From positions 3,472,001 to 3,536,000 of the forward strand of contig CBDIIA010000003.1 in NCBI GenBank assembly GCA_965279475.1: a stretch of DNA of 64,000 nt, read 5' to 3'. Position numbers and translations under genes: made by a program. Of the stretch, positions 54,001 through 62,964 are shown in pieces; within the stretch, counting starts at the first letter, position 1; every line of letters begins with the position of its first letter. This stretch comes from Pseudorhodoferax sp965279475. GTDB taxonomy: Bacteria > Pseudomonadota > Gammaproteobacteria > Burkholderiales > Burkholderiaceae_C. The notes beneath the pieces are model-generated. The model was not told where the DNA came from. It saw nothing but the letters and a program-made list of their open reading frames with translations, and did not search any database.

Positions 54001-54960
54001 GCGCGTCTCGCCCGCATGGATCTGGAACTCGCGGTCGAACTGCGCATCGGTGGTCAGCAGATGGTTGCGCCGCGCCAGTTCGGCATCGGCGATCGACCCG
54101 TACACGCGGCCCAGTTGGGCACGCACCTCCTGCGTGTGGGCGACGAGCTGGGCGGTGTCGGCGAAGTTGGTGCCGGCGTTGTAGGTGAGGCCGCCGCCCA
54201 CCACGACGAAGATCGCCGTGGGGATGAAGCCGCCCAGCACCAGCGTTTCGAGCCGGCTGCGCGCGCGCAGGCGCTGCACCGCGTGCACCGCCCTGGACAG
54301 CAGGTAGGTGGCGGTGCCGAGCAGGATGAACCCGCAGGCCGTGTGCACGGCGACCGGCGGGGCCACGCGGTCGGTCACGATCTCGGCCACGTTCCACAGG
54401 TAGCCCAGCAGCGACACGACACCGATCGCCGAAGCCATGCCACCGCCGGTGGCGGCCATCGCCGACAGGCTGCGCCAGGGCAGGCAGGCGATGGCGCCGC
54501 CCAGCGCGACGAAGGCCACGGCGCTGTAGGGCGACATGCGGCCTCGGGCCTGGTTGAAGGCGGCACCGGTGTCGCGGAACAGCAGTTCGTCGAGGCCGGG
54601 GTTCCACCCGAACGCGTATTCGCACAGCGTGACGGCCCCGAGCAGCACGACGGCGATCGACAGGGCCATGGCCACCCGGTGCACCGTGCCGCCCCAGCGC
54701 GCCACCGTGAGCCACAAGGCGGCGGCGCTGGCCACCAGGCCGACCGCGGTGTTGGCCTTCATCTCGACCGCACCGGGGATCACACTGCGCAGCAGCGGCA
54801 GGCCCAGCGCCCAGCCACACAGCACCACCAGGCCCAGCAAGGCGGACAGCCCACACGCCAGCCTGGCAAAGTTCAGCCGGGCTCCGTGCGCGAACTCGAC
54901 CGGCCTGCGCTCGGCCGGCGAAGCTGCGGGATCCGTTGGCGGCATTGGTGCGACCCCCAT
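51085..54960 (-). CDS. Large hybrid sensor kinase: membrane, CHASE3, PAS, HisKA, HATPase, two REC, Hpt
   Basis: A 1291-residue phosphorelay protein. Order: about seven N-terminal membrane helices (30-235), a CHASE3-like periplasmic domain (about 250-405), a helix (about 408-430), PAS (about 475-600), HisKA with His644 in NMSHEIRTPMNA, HATPase with GTGLGLALSRQLARAMGG, REC1 with Asp932 in LIDWRM, REC2 with Asp1077 in LMDVQMPVMDG, and Hpt with His1233 in KVCHSMRGAL. A His-Asp-His relay within one protein is possible. No output regulator is adjacent. Confidence 0.93.
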   Translation of the reverse strand: MGVAPMPPTDPAASPAERRPVEFAHGARLNFARLACGLSALLGLVVLCGWALGLPLLRSVIPGAVEMKANTAVGLVASAAALWLTVARWGGTVHRVAMALSIAVVLLGAVTLCEYAFGWNPGLDELLFRDTGAAFNQARGRMSPYSAVAFVALGGAIACLPWRSLSAMAATGGGMASAIGVVSLLGYLWNVAEIVTDRVAPPVAVHTACGFILLGTATYLLSRAVHAVQRLRARSRLETLVLGGFIPTAIFVVVGGGLTYNAGTNFADTAQLVAHTQEVRAQLGRVYGSIADAELARRNHLLTTDAQFDREFQIHAGETRGHVAGLRELVSDNPGQTRLHGRLANLVDSRLQKLEAVARQLQAQGSVAARQAMQHDAGERWMQQIRDVVRQMDEAEASLLQARLQRAQTQRQWTLVALLVTLVVLTGLFMLLFRGIQNEMMARSAIEDHLQRLNTELEQRVRDRTRQLEYQQAFLRRVIDLNRNLIFAKDREGRFVLANASLAEAYGTSVDAIVGQTEESFNSNVEQVRQFGAADLQVIESGKDLEIPEEQITTARGEVRWLSTVKRPMLSIDGTSTILLGIATDITERKVAEDQLRQMTVLLERRVQARTLELQKANTELLQARTDSDAASRAKSAFLANMSHEIRTPMNAIIGLTHLMTRDTRDRLQRDRLDKVGAAAQHLLQVINDILDISKIEAGKLTLEDTEFALGELLSGAMELVAAQGRSKGLEMILDQDHLPSRLRGDPTRLSQILINLLANAVKFTEHGWVRLRGELLREDGQRLLVRFEVQDTGPGISVERQAALFNAFEQADNSATRRHGGTGLGLALSRQLARAMGGDAGVDSAPGAGSSFWFTAWLTLGTEAPKPATPMALQGLRALLVDDLPEALAVVGEQLRLIGLEVDAVGGGTEALQKVQAGIAAGRAYDVMLIDWRMEPMDGIETLNRLRSLLGSGMPPCILVTAFDEQSLVQRARTARFDAVMLKPLSSSALHDQLMLLLRTPSGAALVPEAEASGTASLLQARHAGQRILLAEDNPVNREVAQDLLQLVDLVVETAWDGARAVEMALSRRYDLILMDVQMPVMDGLEAARAIRLSSGLAMPIIAMTANAFVEDRQACLDAGMNDHVAKPVNPELLYATLLRWLPLRDKPSPRPAPLSAPEDAPAPVREPLADRLARVHGFDITAALRHVAGQMPILERVLGRFVETYRNGLPELLDANGAADEVRSRWRKVCHSMRGALTTVGAAGVLEELTELEGDLAGGQPLNGLGERGRALHENVLLLVRRLQGELGA

Positions 54961-55050
54961 GGACTGCGTTGGAAAGCAAGCCCAGCGTAAACCATTCCAC
55001 GCCGGGGCCGGCCCCGGGTTTGCCCGCTGGTGGCTGGCCAGGCCCCCAAC

Positions 55051-56394
55051 TCAGGCCGTGCCGACCTTGGCACGGCCGGCACGCGCACGCTGCAGGCCCC
55101 ACGCCGCGAACCAGCCCAGGCCGCCGGCCACGAAGCCGAGCAAGGCGCTGTCGCTCAGCACGGCCGTCGCCACGCCCAGCCAGAAGCAGGCTGCGGCCTG
55201 CACGCCGGCCGCGGACGACGTGGGCACATGGCAGTCGCGCCAGAACCGCGCCATGCCCGGCGTGACCATCTGCAGCCCGACCAGCACCAGCAGCACGCCG
55301 ATCGCGAACTGCGGGATCGACGCCATCCAAGGGCCGGCCAGCAGCGCCAGCGCCACGGTGCAGCCCGCATGGCTCAGCACCGACAGCCGCGTGCGCCCGC
55401 CAAACAGCCGCAGCGCATGCGTGCGCGATGCCGAATACGACACCGGCCCCACGCCCGCGCCGGCCCCCACCAGGTTGGCGACCACCATCCACCGGGTGCG
55501 GGCGGTCTGGCCGGCCTGCGGCCCGCCGTCGACGCTGACAAAGGCCGTCACGCACTCCAGCAGCAGCACGAAGCCAGCCGCCGCACCGCAGGCCAGCGCC
55601 GGCAGCCAGACGCTGGCCGGCAGCCCCGCCGACACCGTGGCCCAGACCGTGCGGCCACGCGCGGCCAGCACGTCGAGATGCAGCGCCTGCGCACCGAAGC
55701 GGCCGCACGACGCACCGTCGCCGAGCGACAGGCTGGTCGTGTCGTACGCCACCCAGGCCAGCGCCGCCGCGGCCAGCATGCCGAGCGGCGTGAACCGGGC
55801 CAGCCAGGCGCGCTGCGACACCGCCGCGACGATCTCGCATACCGGGTTCCACAGCAGGCCCAGCAGCACTGCCGCGGTGAACACGGCCCACACGGTGGGG
55901 CCATCGGCTTCGCCGCAGTCGACCACCGACCGGCGCACACCGTCCGCGACGATGAACACCGCCGTCGAGAAGTTGAAGCCATGCACCAGCGCCGGCGGCA
56001 GGCGCTCGACCGTGCGGCGCACCGCCGCCAGCGTGCCGACCAGCAGCACGGCCGCGGCCGCGCACAGCGCGATCGCGAACGCGGCGATCTGCGTCTCCAC
56101 ATCCAGCGCCTGGCGCGCGGCCACCTGCGCCAGGCTGGCCGACAGCACCACGGCCGACGCCGCGCGCGGCCCGGCGAGGTAGGCGCCCTGCAGCACCAGC
56201 GCGAACAGGCACGCGCAGGCGGCGGCTGCGATGGCCATCACGTTGCCGTAGCCCAGGTTGCCCAGCCCTTCGGCCAGCCAGGCCGCGTCGAGCTGCGCGC
56301 CGAGCCCGATGTACTCGGCGTAGAAGATGACGGCCGTGGCCGCACCGGCCAGCAGTTCGACCGCCAGCACCGGGGTCGCCCACAGCCATCTCAT
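55051..56394 (-). CDS. SulP-like permease without STAS domain
   Basis: A 447-residue membrane protein of about ten to twelve helices. The region PVSYSASRTHALRLFGGRTRLSVLSHAG, then IPQFAIGVLLVLVGLQMVTPGMARF, fits the SulP (sulfate permease) family, as do ELLAGAATAVIF and the large conserved N-terminal block. The C-terminal STAS domain is absent. It overlaps the upstream small membrane gene by four bases (ATGA), so they act together. Many STAS-less SulP relatives carry bicarbonate, sulfate or other anions; the substrate is not defined. Confidence 0.78.
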   Translation of the reverse strand: MRWLWATPVLAVELLAGAATAVIFYAEYIGLGAQLDAAWLAEGLGNLGYGNVMAIAAAACACLFALVLQGAYLAGPRAASAVVLSASLAQVAARQALDVETQIAAFAIALCAAAAVLLVGTLAAVRRTVERLPPALVHGFNFSTAVFIVADGVRRSVVDCGEADGPTVWAVFTAAVLLGLLWNPVCEIVAAVSQRAWLARFTPLGMLAAAALAWVAYDTTSLSLGDGASCGRFGAQALHLDVLAARGRTVWATVSAGLPASVWLPALACGAAAGFVLLLECVTAFVSVDGGPQAGQTARTRWMVVANLVGAGAGVGPVSYSASRTHALRLFGGRTRLSVLSHAGCTVALALLAGPWMASIPQFAIGVLLVLVGLQMVTPGMARFWRDCHVPTSSAAGVQAAACFWLGVATAVLSDSALLGFVAGGLGWFAAWGLQRARAGRAKVGTA

Positions 56395-56792
56395 TTGCAG
56401 AACGGCAAGGCCGTGACCACGCTGATCAGCGGCGAACGCTGCAGCGATACCAGCGCCTGCGCCGGGTCGCGCGCGAAGATGCGCAGGCGGATCAGACCGG
56501 CCGCGTCGGGCCCGTCGACGATCACCGTGTCGAGCCGGCGCAGCAAGGCCATCGCATCGCCGTGCGGCGCGGTCTTGCGCACCTGCACGTCGACGTTGCC
56601 GCACAGCCGGGTGCCGTCCTGCGCCTTGAGGCCGCGCAGCACCGGCGCCAGCGCGGCATGCGTCGCCTCGAGCCTGCGCTGCGCCGTCCAGAACGCCACC
56701 GCCGCGCCCAGCATCAGTGCCATCGTCACCAGCACCAGCCAGGCGTGGCGCGACAAGGCCAGGCTGGCGCGATCGAGAAATCCGTGTTGCAT
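56391..56792 (-). CDS. Small membrane-anchored hypothetical protein
   Basis: A 133-residue protein with one N-terminal helix (HAWLVLVTMALMLGAAVAFWTA) and a predicted periplasmic domain (ALAPVLRGLKAQDGTRLCGNVDVQVR). GGGAG eight bases before ATG 56792 sets the start; the frame is open further. Four-base overlap with the SulP-like gene indicates a paired function. No domain is recognised. Confidence 0.65.
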   Translation of the reverse strand: MQHGFLDRASLALSRHAWLVLVTMALMLGAAVAFWTAQRRLEATHAALAPVLRGLKAQDGTRLCGNVDVQVRKTAPHGDAMALLRRLDTVIVDGPDAAGLIRLRIFARDPAQALVSLQRSPLISVVTALPFCK

Positions 56793-56993
56793 CTGCTGCT
56801 CCCGGCCGCGGCAGACGGCGCGCGGTGCAGGCGGCCTGCCGACGCGGCGCGGCACGCCCACACACCAGCGGCCACCAGACACGCCCACAGGGCACTGTAC
56901 AAACGCAGGGCCGCGCCGCCTATGCCTTCAGCGCGTCAGGCCATCGCGTCTTTGCGGGATGGCCCCGGTGCCTTGCGGCACTGCCGCCGCCGA

Positions 56994-57872
56994 TCACTGC
57001 AGCAACGACCCCACCGCGGCGATCGCCGCATCGCGCCGCTCCACCGGCGCGGTGGTGCCGGTGAGGTAGACCGCCACCACGAGCGGGGGGCGGCCCGGCG
57101 GCCAGACGATGCCCACGTCGTTGTGCGTGCCGTGCCCGCCGGCGCCGGTCTTGTCGGCCACCTGCCAGCCAGCCGGCACCCCGGCGCGCAGGCGCTTGTC
57201 GCCCGTGGTCGTGCCCAGCATCCAGCCGCGCAGCCGTTCGCGCGACGCCGCAGCCAGCGCATCGCCGAGCAGCAGCGTCTGCAGCAGACCGGCCATCGCC
57301 ACCGGCGTGCTGGTGTCGCGTGGATCGCCGGGCAGCGCCTGGTTCAGCGTGGGTTCGTTGCGGTCCAGCCGGGTCGCACCATCGCCCAGCGCACGCAGAT
57401 AGGCCGTCAGCCCCGCAGGCCCGCCGAAGCTCGCGAGCAGCGCGTTGCCAGCCGTGTTGTCGCTGACACCGACCGCCGCCTCGCACAGCTGCGCCATCGT
57501 CATCGTGCGGCCCACCTGCGGTTCGGTCACCGGCGAATACGGCATGATCGCCGCGCGCTCGATCGCGATCGACCGCTCCAGCGTCTCGGCGCCGGAGTCG
57601 ACGCGGTGCAGGACCAGCGCCGCGGCCAGCCACTTGAAGGTGCTGCACATCGGAAACCGCTCGCCGCCCCGGTAGGTGGTGCGCTGCCCGGTGGCGGTAT
57701 CGACGATGCACACGCCGAGCCGCCCGCCGCTGTCGGCCTCGATCCTGCGCAGGCTGTCCTGCAGCCCGCCGGCCGCAGGCACGGCCACGGCCATGGCAGG
57801 TTGCGCCTGCAGGCCCGTGATGCCGGTAGCCCAGAAGGCGCCGGCGGCGAATGTCAACGCCCTTCGCTGCAT
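56994..57872 (-). CDS. Class A beta-lactamase
   Basis: A 292-residue periplasmic enzyme with signal peptide (QRRALTFAAGAFWATGITGLQAQ) and all class A motifs: Ser77 (Ambler S70) in MCSTFK, Ser137-Asp-Asn (S130DN), Glu173 (E166) in RNEPTLN and Lys241-Thr-Gly (K234TG). Cys precedes the active Ser, as in carbapenemases and L2/Pen types, but KTGAGG has no Cys at the 238 position, so the usual C69-C238 disulfide is absent. GTG 57878 is a possible alternative start. It is a single gene, probably chromosomal and intrinsic. Confidence 0.93.
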   Translation of the reverse strand: MQRRALTFAAGAFWATGITGLQAQPAMAVAVPAAGGLQDSLRRIEADSGGRLGVCIVDTATGQRTTYRGGERFPMCSTFKWLAAALVLHRVDSGAETLERSIAIERAAIMPYSPVTEPQVGRTMTMAQLCEAAVGVSDNTAGNALLASFGGPAGLTAYLRALGDGATRLDRNEPTLNQALPGDPRDTSTPVAMAGLLQTLLLGDALAAASRERLRGWMLGTTTGDKRLRAGVPAGWQVADKTGAGGHGTHNDVGIVWPPGRPPLVVAVYLTGTTAPVERRDAAIAAVGSLLQ

Positions 57873-57907
57873 GTGCACGTGCTTCGTCTGCCTGCCGTTG
57901 GCCGGGT

Positions 57908-58510
57908 TCAGGCGGGTTTGCCGAGATCGGGGTAAGGCGGTACCGCCCCGGACTGCGCCAGCGCACTGCTGACCTGCAGCAGCAGCTCCAGATCGAGCTG
58001 CTCGGGATCGCGCGGCACCAGATCGTAGTGGCACAGGGTGCCGATGAAGGTTCCATCCGACTCCAGCACCGGAATGCCGCAGTACGACAACACCACGTCG
58101 CGCGCCGGATGGTCGAAAGTGCGGGCGTCGATGGACGCGTTCACCGTGACGAACGGCGCATCGGATGCGCGCACGTAGCGGCAATAGGTGGCCGTGTCGG
58201 GCACCTCCGCCGCCTGGGTCGCCAGCAGGTCCTCACGGTCGATGTGCACGCACGACGTCGCCAGGCCGTCCTTGAACCGAAAGATGCTGAGGTAGCGGTA
58301 GTCCGACCGCCGCAGCACCGAGTACAGCGCGGCGCGGATCCCGTCGGTCTGCAGCAGCTTGGCGAAGACATTGAACGCCACCGCCGTCTGGTCGATGCCG
58401 CCGGACTCGCTGACGAGCGGCGCGCTCGCAACGGGCACGCCCGACCGGGCCGCCCCGACCGCTCGCTTCAGACCTTCGAGTCGTGGTTCGTTTGCTTTGA
58501 TGCTTTGCAT
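57908..58510 (-). CDS. GAF-domain protein
   Basis: A 200-residue cytoplasmic protein with one GAF domain (about 40-185: VFAKLLQTDGIRAALYSVLRRSDYRYLSIFRF, then SYCGIPVLESDGTFIGTLCHYD). The last pattern is typical of the sensory GAF proteins of one-domain type. The start at 58510 (MQSIKANEPR) is preferred; the frame is open further. It is divergent from the PLD lipoprotein gene with 119 bp between, where GGGGA-GTA-TCCCC (58548-58560) is a candidate operator. The ligand is unknown. Confidence 0.82.
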   Translation of the reverse strand: MQSIKANEPRLEGLKRAVGAARSGVPVASAPLVSESGGIDQTAVAFNVFAKLLQTDGIRAALYSVLRRSDYRYLSIFRFKDGLATSCVHIDREDLLATQAAEVPDTATYCRYVRASDAPFVTVNASIDARTFDHPARDVVLSYCGIPVLESDGTFIGTLCHYDLVPRDPEQLDLELLLQVSSALAQSGAVPPYPDLGKPA

Positions 58511-58629
58511 GGTCCGCTGCTTTCCAGAAGCGTGGATGTTACGGCCTGGGGAGTATCCCCGTACCTGCCTGCGTTTGAAACCGAACCGCACCCCCGCGCG
58601 TATCCAGACCACACCCCGAGGACTCTTCC

Positions 58630-60207
58630 ATGAACCGCATCACACCGTGGTGGCACATCGCGATCGTGCTGGTCTGCACCCTGCTGCTCGGCGCCTGCGG
58701 CAGCCTGCCGGCGGCCCGCGAACGCGCGTCCGAGAATGCGGCACCGGTCGATACCACGACCCCACTCGCCCGGATCGCCACCGCATCCCTGCCGCCCGGC
58801 GCACAGGCCGATGCCGCATCGGGCGCCCGCCTGCTGCCGCTGGGCGTGTATTCGCTCGACGCCCGGCTGCAGCTGGCCGAGCGTGCACAGCGCTCGCTGG
58901 TCGTGCAGTACTACCAGTTCGAGAACGACGGCACCGGCCGTCTGCTGATGAAGGCCTTGCACGATGCGGCCGCGCGTGGCGTGCAGGTGCGCATCCTGGT
59001 CGACGACCTCTATACCGCCAGGAGCCAGGGCCTGCTGCTGGCGCTGGCGCGCACGCCCAATGTCGCGGTGCGGCTGTACAACCCGTTCTGCTGCGCGCGC
59101 AACGGCGTGCTGTCGCGTTTTGCCGCGTCGCCGCTGGAGATCGGCCGGCTCAACCACCGCATGCACAACAAGCTGTTCATCGCCGACGGCGCGATGGCCG
59201 TGGTCGGCGGGCGCAACATCGCCGACGAATACTTCGTGCTGGGCGAGGCGCAGAACTTCATCGACATGGACGCGCTGGTGGCCGGCCTGGTGCTGCGCGA
59301 ACTCGAGACCGTGTTCGACGCCTACTGGAACAGCCGGCAGGTCTGGCCCATCGAGGAGATCGTGCCGGGTACGACCACCGCTGCCGACACGGTCCCTTTC
59401 GAGAGCCGGCTCGGCCCCATGGCGCGCCGCATCGAGCTGCCCGCGAGCGACTTCCTCGGCTACGGCCCGGTCGGCCAGGCGTTCGATGCGGGCCGCATCG
59501 AGCTGCTCTGGGGCGATGCCCGCGTGATCGCCGACCCGCCGGCCAAACCCGACTACATGACGGCCGACGAAGCGCTGGCCACCAGCGTGACGATGAAGGT
59601 CTGGGGCCTGCTGCTGTCGGCGCGTGAGCAGGTCGACCTGACCTCGCCTTACCTGGTACCCGGCGAGAAGGGCATGGCCGCGTTCGAAGACCTCACCACC
59701 CGCAAGGTGCGCCTCACGCTGCTGACCAATTCGCTGGCGGCCAACGACGAGCCGCTGGTCCACACCGGCTACGTGCGTTACCGCGAACGCCTGCTGCGCA
59801 GCGGCGCCGACCTGTACGAGCTCAGCCCCAAGCGCACCAGCGAAGGCAAGCTGTTCGGCGTGTTCGGCAAGTCGCTGGGGCGGCTGCATTCCAAGACCGC
59901 GGCGATCGACGGGCGGCGCATCTTCCTGGGGTCGATGAACCTCGACCCACGCTCGGCCACGCAGAACACCGAGATGGGCATCGTCTTCGACAGCCGTCCG
60001 CTGGCACAGCAGATGCTGCGGGTGATCGACGCCAGCAAGACGGGCAGCGCCTACCGCCTGCGGCTGGCTGCCGACGGCACGTCACTGCAGTGGCTGACCA
60101 CCGAAGGCCAGCAGGAATCCGTGCTCACCTCCGAGCCCGAGTCGACGCTCTGGCAGCGCCTGTACAACAGCATCGTCGCGCCGTTCGTGCCCGAGGTTCT
60201 GCTGTAG
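58630..60207 (+). CDS. Phospholipase D-family lipoprotein (cardiolipin-synthase-like)
   Basis: A 525-residue protein anchored as a lipoprotein (VCTLLLGACGS lipobox). Two HKD motifs form the active site: His179-x-Lys181-x4-Asp186 in MHNKLFIAD, and His420-x-Lys422-x4-Asp427 in LHSKTAAID. The lipoprotein anchor places it in the periplasm, unlike true cardiolipin synthases, so it may remodel lipids there. It starts at ATG 58630; the frame is unbroken. Confidence 0.92.
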   Translation: MNRITPWWHIAIVLVCTLLLGACGSLPAARERASENAAPVDTTTPLARIATASLPPGAQADAASGARLLPLGVYSLDARLQLAERAQRSLVVQYYQFENDGTGRLLMKALHDAAARGVQVRILVDDLYTARSQGLLLALARTPNVAVRLYNPFCCARNGVLSRFAASPLEIGRLNHRMHNKLFIADGAMAVVGGRNIADEYFVLGEAQNFIDMDALVAGLVLRELETVFDAYWNSRQVWPIEEIVPGTTTAADTVPFESRLGPMARRIELPASDFLGYGPVGQAFDAGRIELLWGDARVIADPPAKPDYMTADEALATSVTMKVWGLLLSAREQVDLTSPYLVPGEKGMAAFEDLTTRKVRLTLLTNSLAANDEPLVHTGYVRYRERLLRSGADLYELSPKRTSEGKLFGVFGKSLGRLHSKTAAIDGRRIFLGSMNLDPRSATQNTEMGIVFDSRPLAQQMLRVIDASKTGSAYRLRLAADGTSLQWLTTEGQQESVLTSEPESTLWQRLYNSIVAPFVPEVLL

Positions 60208-60247
60208 CGCAAGCCACGGCCCGGGCAGCCCTCTTAAACTGGAGGGC

Positions 60248-62854
60248 ATGGAACTCGTCGAGCGGGATGCGCTCCTGGAACAACTAGCGCAGCAGTTGCG
60301 CGCGGCAGCCGCCGGTGTCGGCCGCCTGGTGCTGGTCGCCGGCGAGGCCGGCATCGGCAAGACCAGCCTGCTGCGGGCGCTGGCCGCGCAACGCGGCGAC
60401 GCGCAGCTGTGGTGGGGTGCCTGCGATGCGCTGCAGACCCCGCACCCGCTGGGTCCGCTGCAGGACATCGCCCGCAGCGCCAATGTGGGCTTCCGCGCGC
60501 GGCTGGCCGGCGACGGCAGCCGCGCCGCACTGTTCGAGGCCGTGCTGGCCGAGCTGCAGCACAGCCTGGTGCCGACGCTGGCCGTGGTCGAGGACGTGCA
60601 CTGGGCCGACGAGGCCACGCTCGACCTGCTGCGCTTCCTGGCCCGGCGGCTGGACCACACGCGCTGCCTGCTGGCCGTGTCCTACCGCGACGACGAACTG
60701 ACGCTCACCCACCCGCTGCGCCGCATGCTCGGCGAGCTGCCGAGCGGCACCGCGGTCACGGTCGAGCTGCCGCGCCTGTCGCAGGCCGCCGTGGCCGGCC
60801 TGGCCCGCGGCGCCTTGCGTTCGCCGGCCGGCATCTACGAGGCGACCCAGGGCAATCCCTTCTTCGTGACCGAGCTGCTGCGCAACAGCGCCGACGGCGT
60901 GCCGCGCAACGTGCAGGCGATGGCGCTGGCGCGGCTGGCACGCCTGGGGCCGGATGCACAGGCCATCGTGCGGCTGGCCGCCGTGGTGCCGATGCAGGTC
61001 GACCGCAAGCTGGTCGACCGGCTGCTGCAGGCCAGCACCAGCGCGATCGAGCAATGCCTGAACTCGGGCCTGCTGTCGGCCACCGGCGCCACGCTGCGGT
61101 TCCGGCACGAGCTGACGCGGGTGGCGATCGAGTCGTCACTGTCCGAGCCGGTCACGCAGGCGCTGCACGCGCAGGTGCTACAGGTGCTGGAGCAAGACGC
61201 CTCCCCCACGGCATCGCTGGCGCGCCTGGTGCACCACGCCACCCGGGCCGGCGACGGCGCGGCCGTGCTGCGCCTGGCACCCGAGGCGGCGCAGCAGGCC
61301 CAGCAGCGCGGTGCGCACCGCGAAGCCGCCGCGCACTGGCGGGTCGCGCTGGCGCATGCCGACGCCACCCCCGGTGTCGACGCCCCGCAGCGCGCAGCCT
61401 GGCTCGCGTCCGCCGCGCGCGAATGCCAGTTGGCCGGCCAGCTCGAGGCCTGCATCGCCGCACGGCGGCAGCTGGCGACGCTGCAGCAGACGATGGACGA
61501 CGCGGTCGGCGAAGCCGAGAACCTGAGCCAGCTGGCGTTGGCCTATGCGCAGGCGCTGCGGCCCGACGATGCCCGCGCCGCCAGCGGACGCGCCATCGCG
61601 CTGCTCGAGGCCGCGCCGCCGTCGGTGCAGCTGGCCGGGGCCTACCAGGTGGAGGCGCAGCTGCGCATGCTCGCGCGCGACTGCGACACCTCGATCGCGT
61701 TCGCCACGCAGGCCATCCCGCTGGCCGAGCGCTTCGGCCACACCGGCATCCTGGTGGCCGCGACCGGCACGCTGGGCTCGGCCACGATGTTCACCGACTA
61801 CGCCGCCGGCTGTGCGCACCTGCAGCGCGCGCTCACGCTGTCGCTGGCCGAGGGGCTGGACGATGGCGCCGCCGATGCCTACAACGCGCTGGGCGGTGGC
61901 TCGGGTGAGGTGTTCCGCCTGTGCGAGGCCGAGCACTACCTGCAGGAGGCGATCGCCTTCGCCGACCGGCACGAGATCTACGTGCACCGCAACTACTGCG
62001 TGGCCTGGCTGGCGCTGTGCTACCTGTACCTGGGCAACTGGGACGATGCGGACCAGTTCGCGCAGAACGTGCTGAAGCAGCAGGGCGCGCCCGACGACGT
62101 GAGCCGCCTGCTGGCGCTGGTGGCACGGGGCCGCGTGCAGGCGCGCCGCGGCGACCCGGGCGCGGCCGCCACGCTCGACGAGGCGTTGGCCCTGGCCAGC
62201 ACCCACAACGCCCTGCAGCACGTGGCGCCGGTGCGGGCCGCACGGGCCGAGGCCGCGCAGCTGCGCGGCGACCTGCAGGCCGTGCAGGCCGAAGCCGAGC
62301 ACACGCTGGTGCTGGCCGACCGCCTGCGCCATCCCTGGTTCACCGGCGAGCTGGCCTACTGGATGCGCCAGGCCGCCGATGCCTGTACCGGCCGCTTCGC
62401 CTGCGCCGAGCCGTTCGCGCTGCAGCTCACGGGGCGCTGGCGCGAAGCGGCCGACGCCTGGGCCGAACTGCGCTGCCCCTACGAGCGGGCACGCGCGCTG
62501 GCCGAAGGCGATGGCCCGGCCCAGATCGAGGCCCTGCGCATGTTCGAGCAGATGGGCGCGCGGCCCGCCGCCGACCGCTTGCGGCGCCAGCTGCGGCTGG
62601 ACGGCCAGCGCGGCCTGCCGCGCGGCGCACGCCCGTCGACGCAGTCGCACCCGCACGGCCTGACCGCCCGCGAGGCCGAGGTGCTGCAGCTGCTGTGCGA
62701 AGGGCTGCGCAATGCGGAGATCGCCGAGCGGCTGTTCCGCTCGGTACGCACGGTCGACCACCATGTGGCGGCGGTGTTCGCCAAGCTCGGTGTCGTGTCA
62801 CGCAACGAGGCCGTCGCCGCCGCGCGGCGGGCCGGCATCGGCATCGAAAAATAG
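60248..62854 (+). CDS. LAL-type ATP-binding LuxR-family regulator
   Basis: An 868-residue regulator of the large ATP-binding LuxR (LAL, MalT-like) type. Walker A GEAGIGKTS (32-40) and Walker B VVEDVHWAD (about 112-120) form an AAA/NB-ARC-like ATPase; the middle (about 300-780) has TPR-like helices; LuxR HTH is at about 805-865 (LTAREAEVLQLLCEGLRNAEIAERLFRSVRTVDHHV). Its stop codon lies within the regulatory module of the next gene, and the same module precedes the second DUF4242 gene; this protein is the obvious candidate to bind both. Confidence 0.93.
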   Translation: MELVERDALLEQLAQQLRAAAAGVGRLVLVAGEAGIGKTSLLRALAAQRGDAQLWWGACDALQTPHPLGPLQDIARSANVGFRARLAGDGSRAALFEAVLAELQHSLVPTLAVVEDVHWADEATLDLLRFLARRLDHTRCLLAVSYRDDELTLTHPLRRMLGELPSGTAVTVELPRLSQAAVAGLARGALRSPAGIYEATQGNPFFVTELLRNSADGVPRNVQAMALARLARLGPDAQAIVRLAAVVPMQVDRKLVDRLLQASTSAIEQCLNSGLLSATGATLRFRHELTRVAIESSLSEPVTQALHAQVLQVLEQDASPTASLARLVHHATRAGDGAAVLRLAPEAAQQAQQRGAHREAAAHWRVALAHADATPGVDAPQRAAWLASAARECQLAGQLEACIAARRQLATLQQTMDDAVGEAENLSQLALAYAQALRPDDARAASGRAIALLEAAPPSVQLAGAYQVEAQLRMLARDCDTSIAFATQAIPLAERFGHTGILVAATGTLGSATMFTDYAAGCAHLQRALTLSLAEGLDDGAADAYNALGGGSGEVFRLCEAEHYLQEAIAFADRHEIYVHRNYCVAWLALCYLYLGNWDDADQFAQNVLKQQGAPDDVSRLLALVARGRVQARRGDPGAAATLDEALALASTHNALQHVAPVRAARAEAAQLRGDLQAVQAEAEHTLVLADRLRHPWFTGELAYWMRQAADACTGRFACAEPFALQLTGRWREAADAWAELRCPYERARALAEGDGPAQIEALRMFEQMGARPAADRLRRQLRLDGQRGLPRGARPSTQSHPHGLTAREAEVLQLLCEGLRNAEIAERLFRSVRTVDHHVAAVFAKLGVVSRNEAVAAARRAGIGIEK

Positions 62855-62917
62855 GCAAGCCGGCAGGAAATCTGGGCAACCCCCGCCGTGGCTGTGCGGC
62901 GTGCCAGCGCCTACAGT
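62849..62917 (+). promoter_or_regulatory. Compound regulatory module before DUF4242 gene 1
   Basis: Two TAGGCA-like half-sites (TAGGCA 62852-62857, TGGGCA 62873-62878, 21 bp apart), a GCCGTGGCTG(T/C)GC block (62885-62897) and a TACAGT -10-like box (62912-62917). The half-sites lie on the same face of the helix, two turns apart. The first includes the stop codon of the LAL gene. The module recurs with nearly the same spacing at 63649-63714. Confidence 0.7.
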
Positions 62918-62964
62918 GTTGCCATGTTCCGCGTCGCCCCCCACCTGTCCCTTCAGGAGCCACC

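Noticed and set aside
51397..54990. A 1197-codon plus-strand frame opposite the hybrid kinase
   Set aside because: Complement of a well-supported gene; there is no start signal and no recognisable domain.
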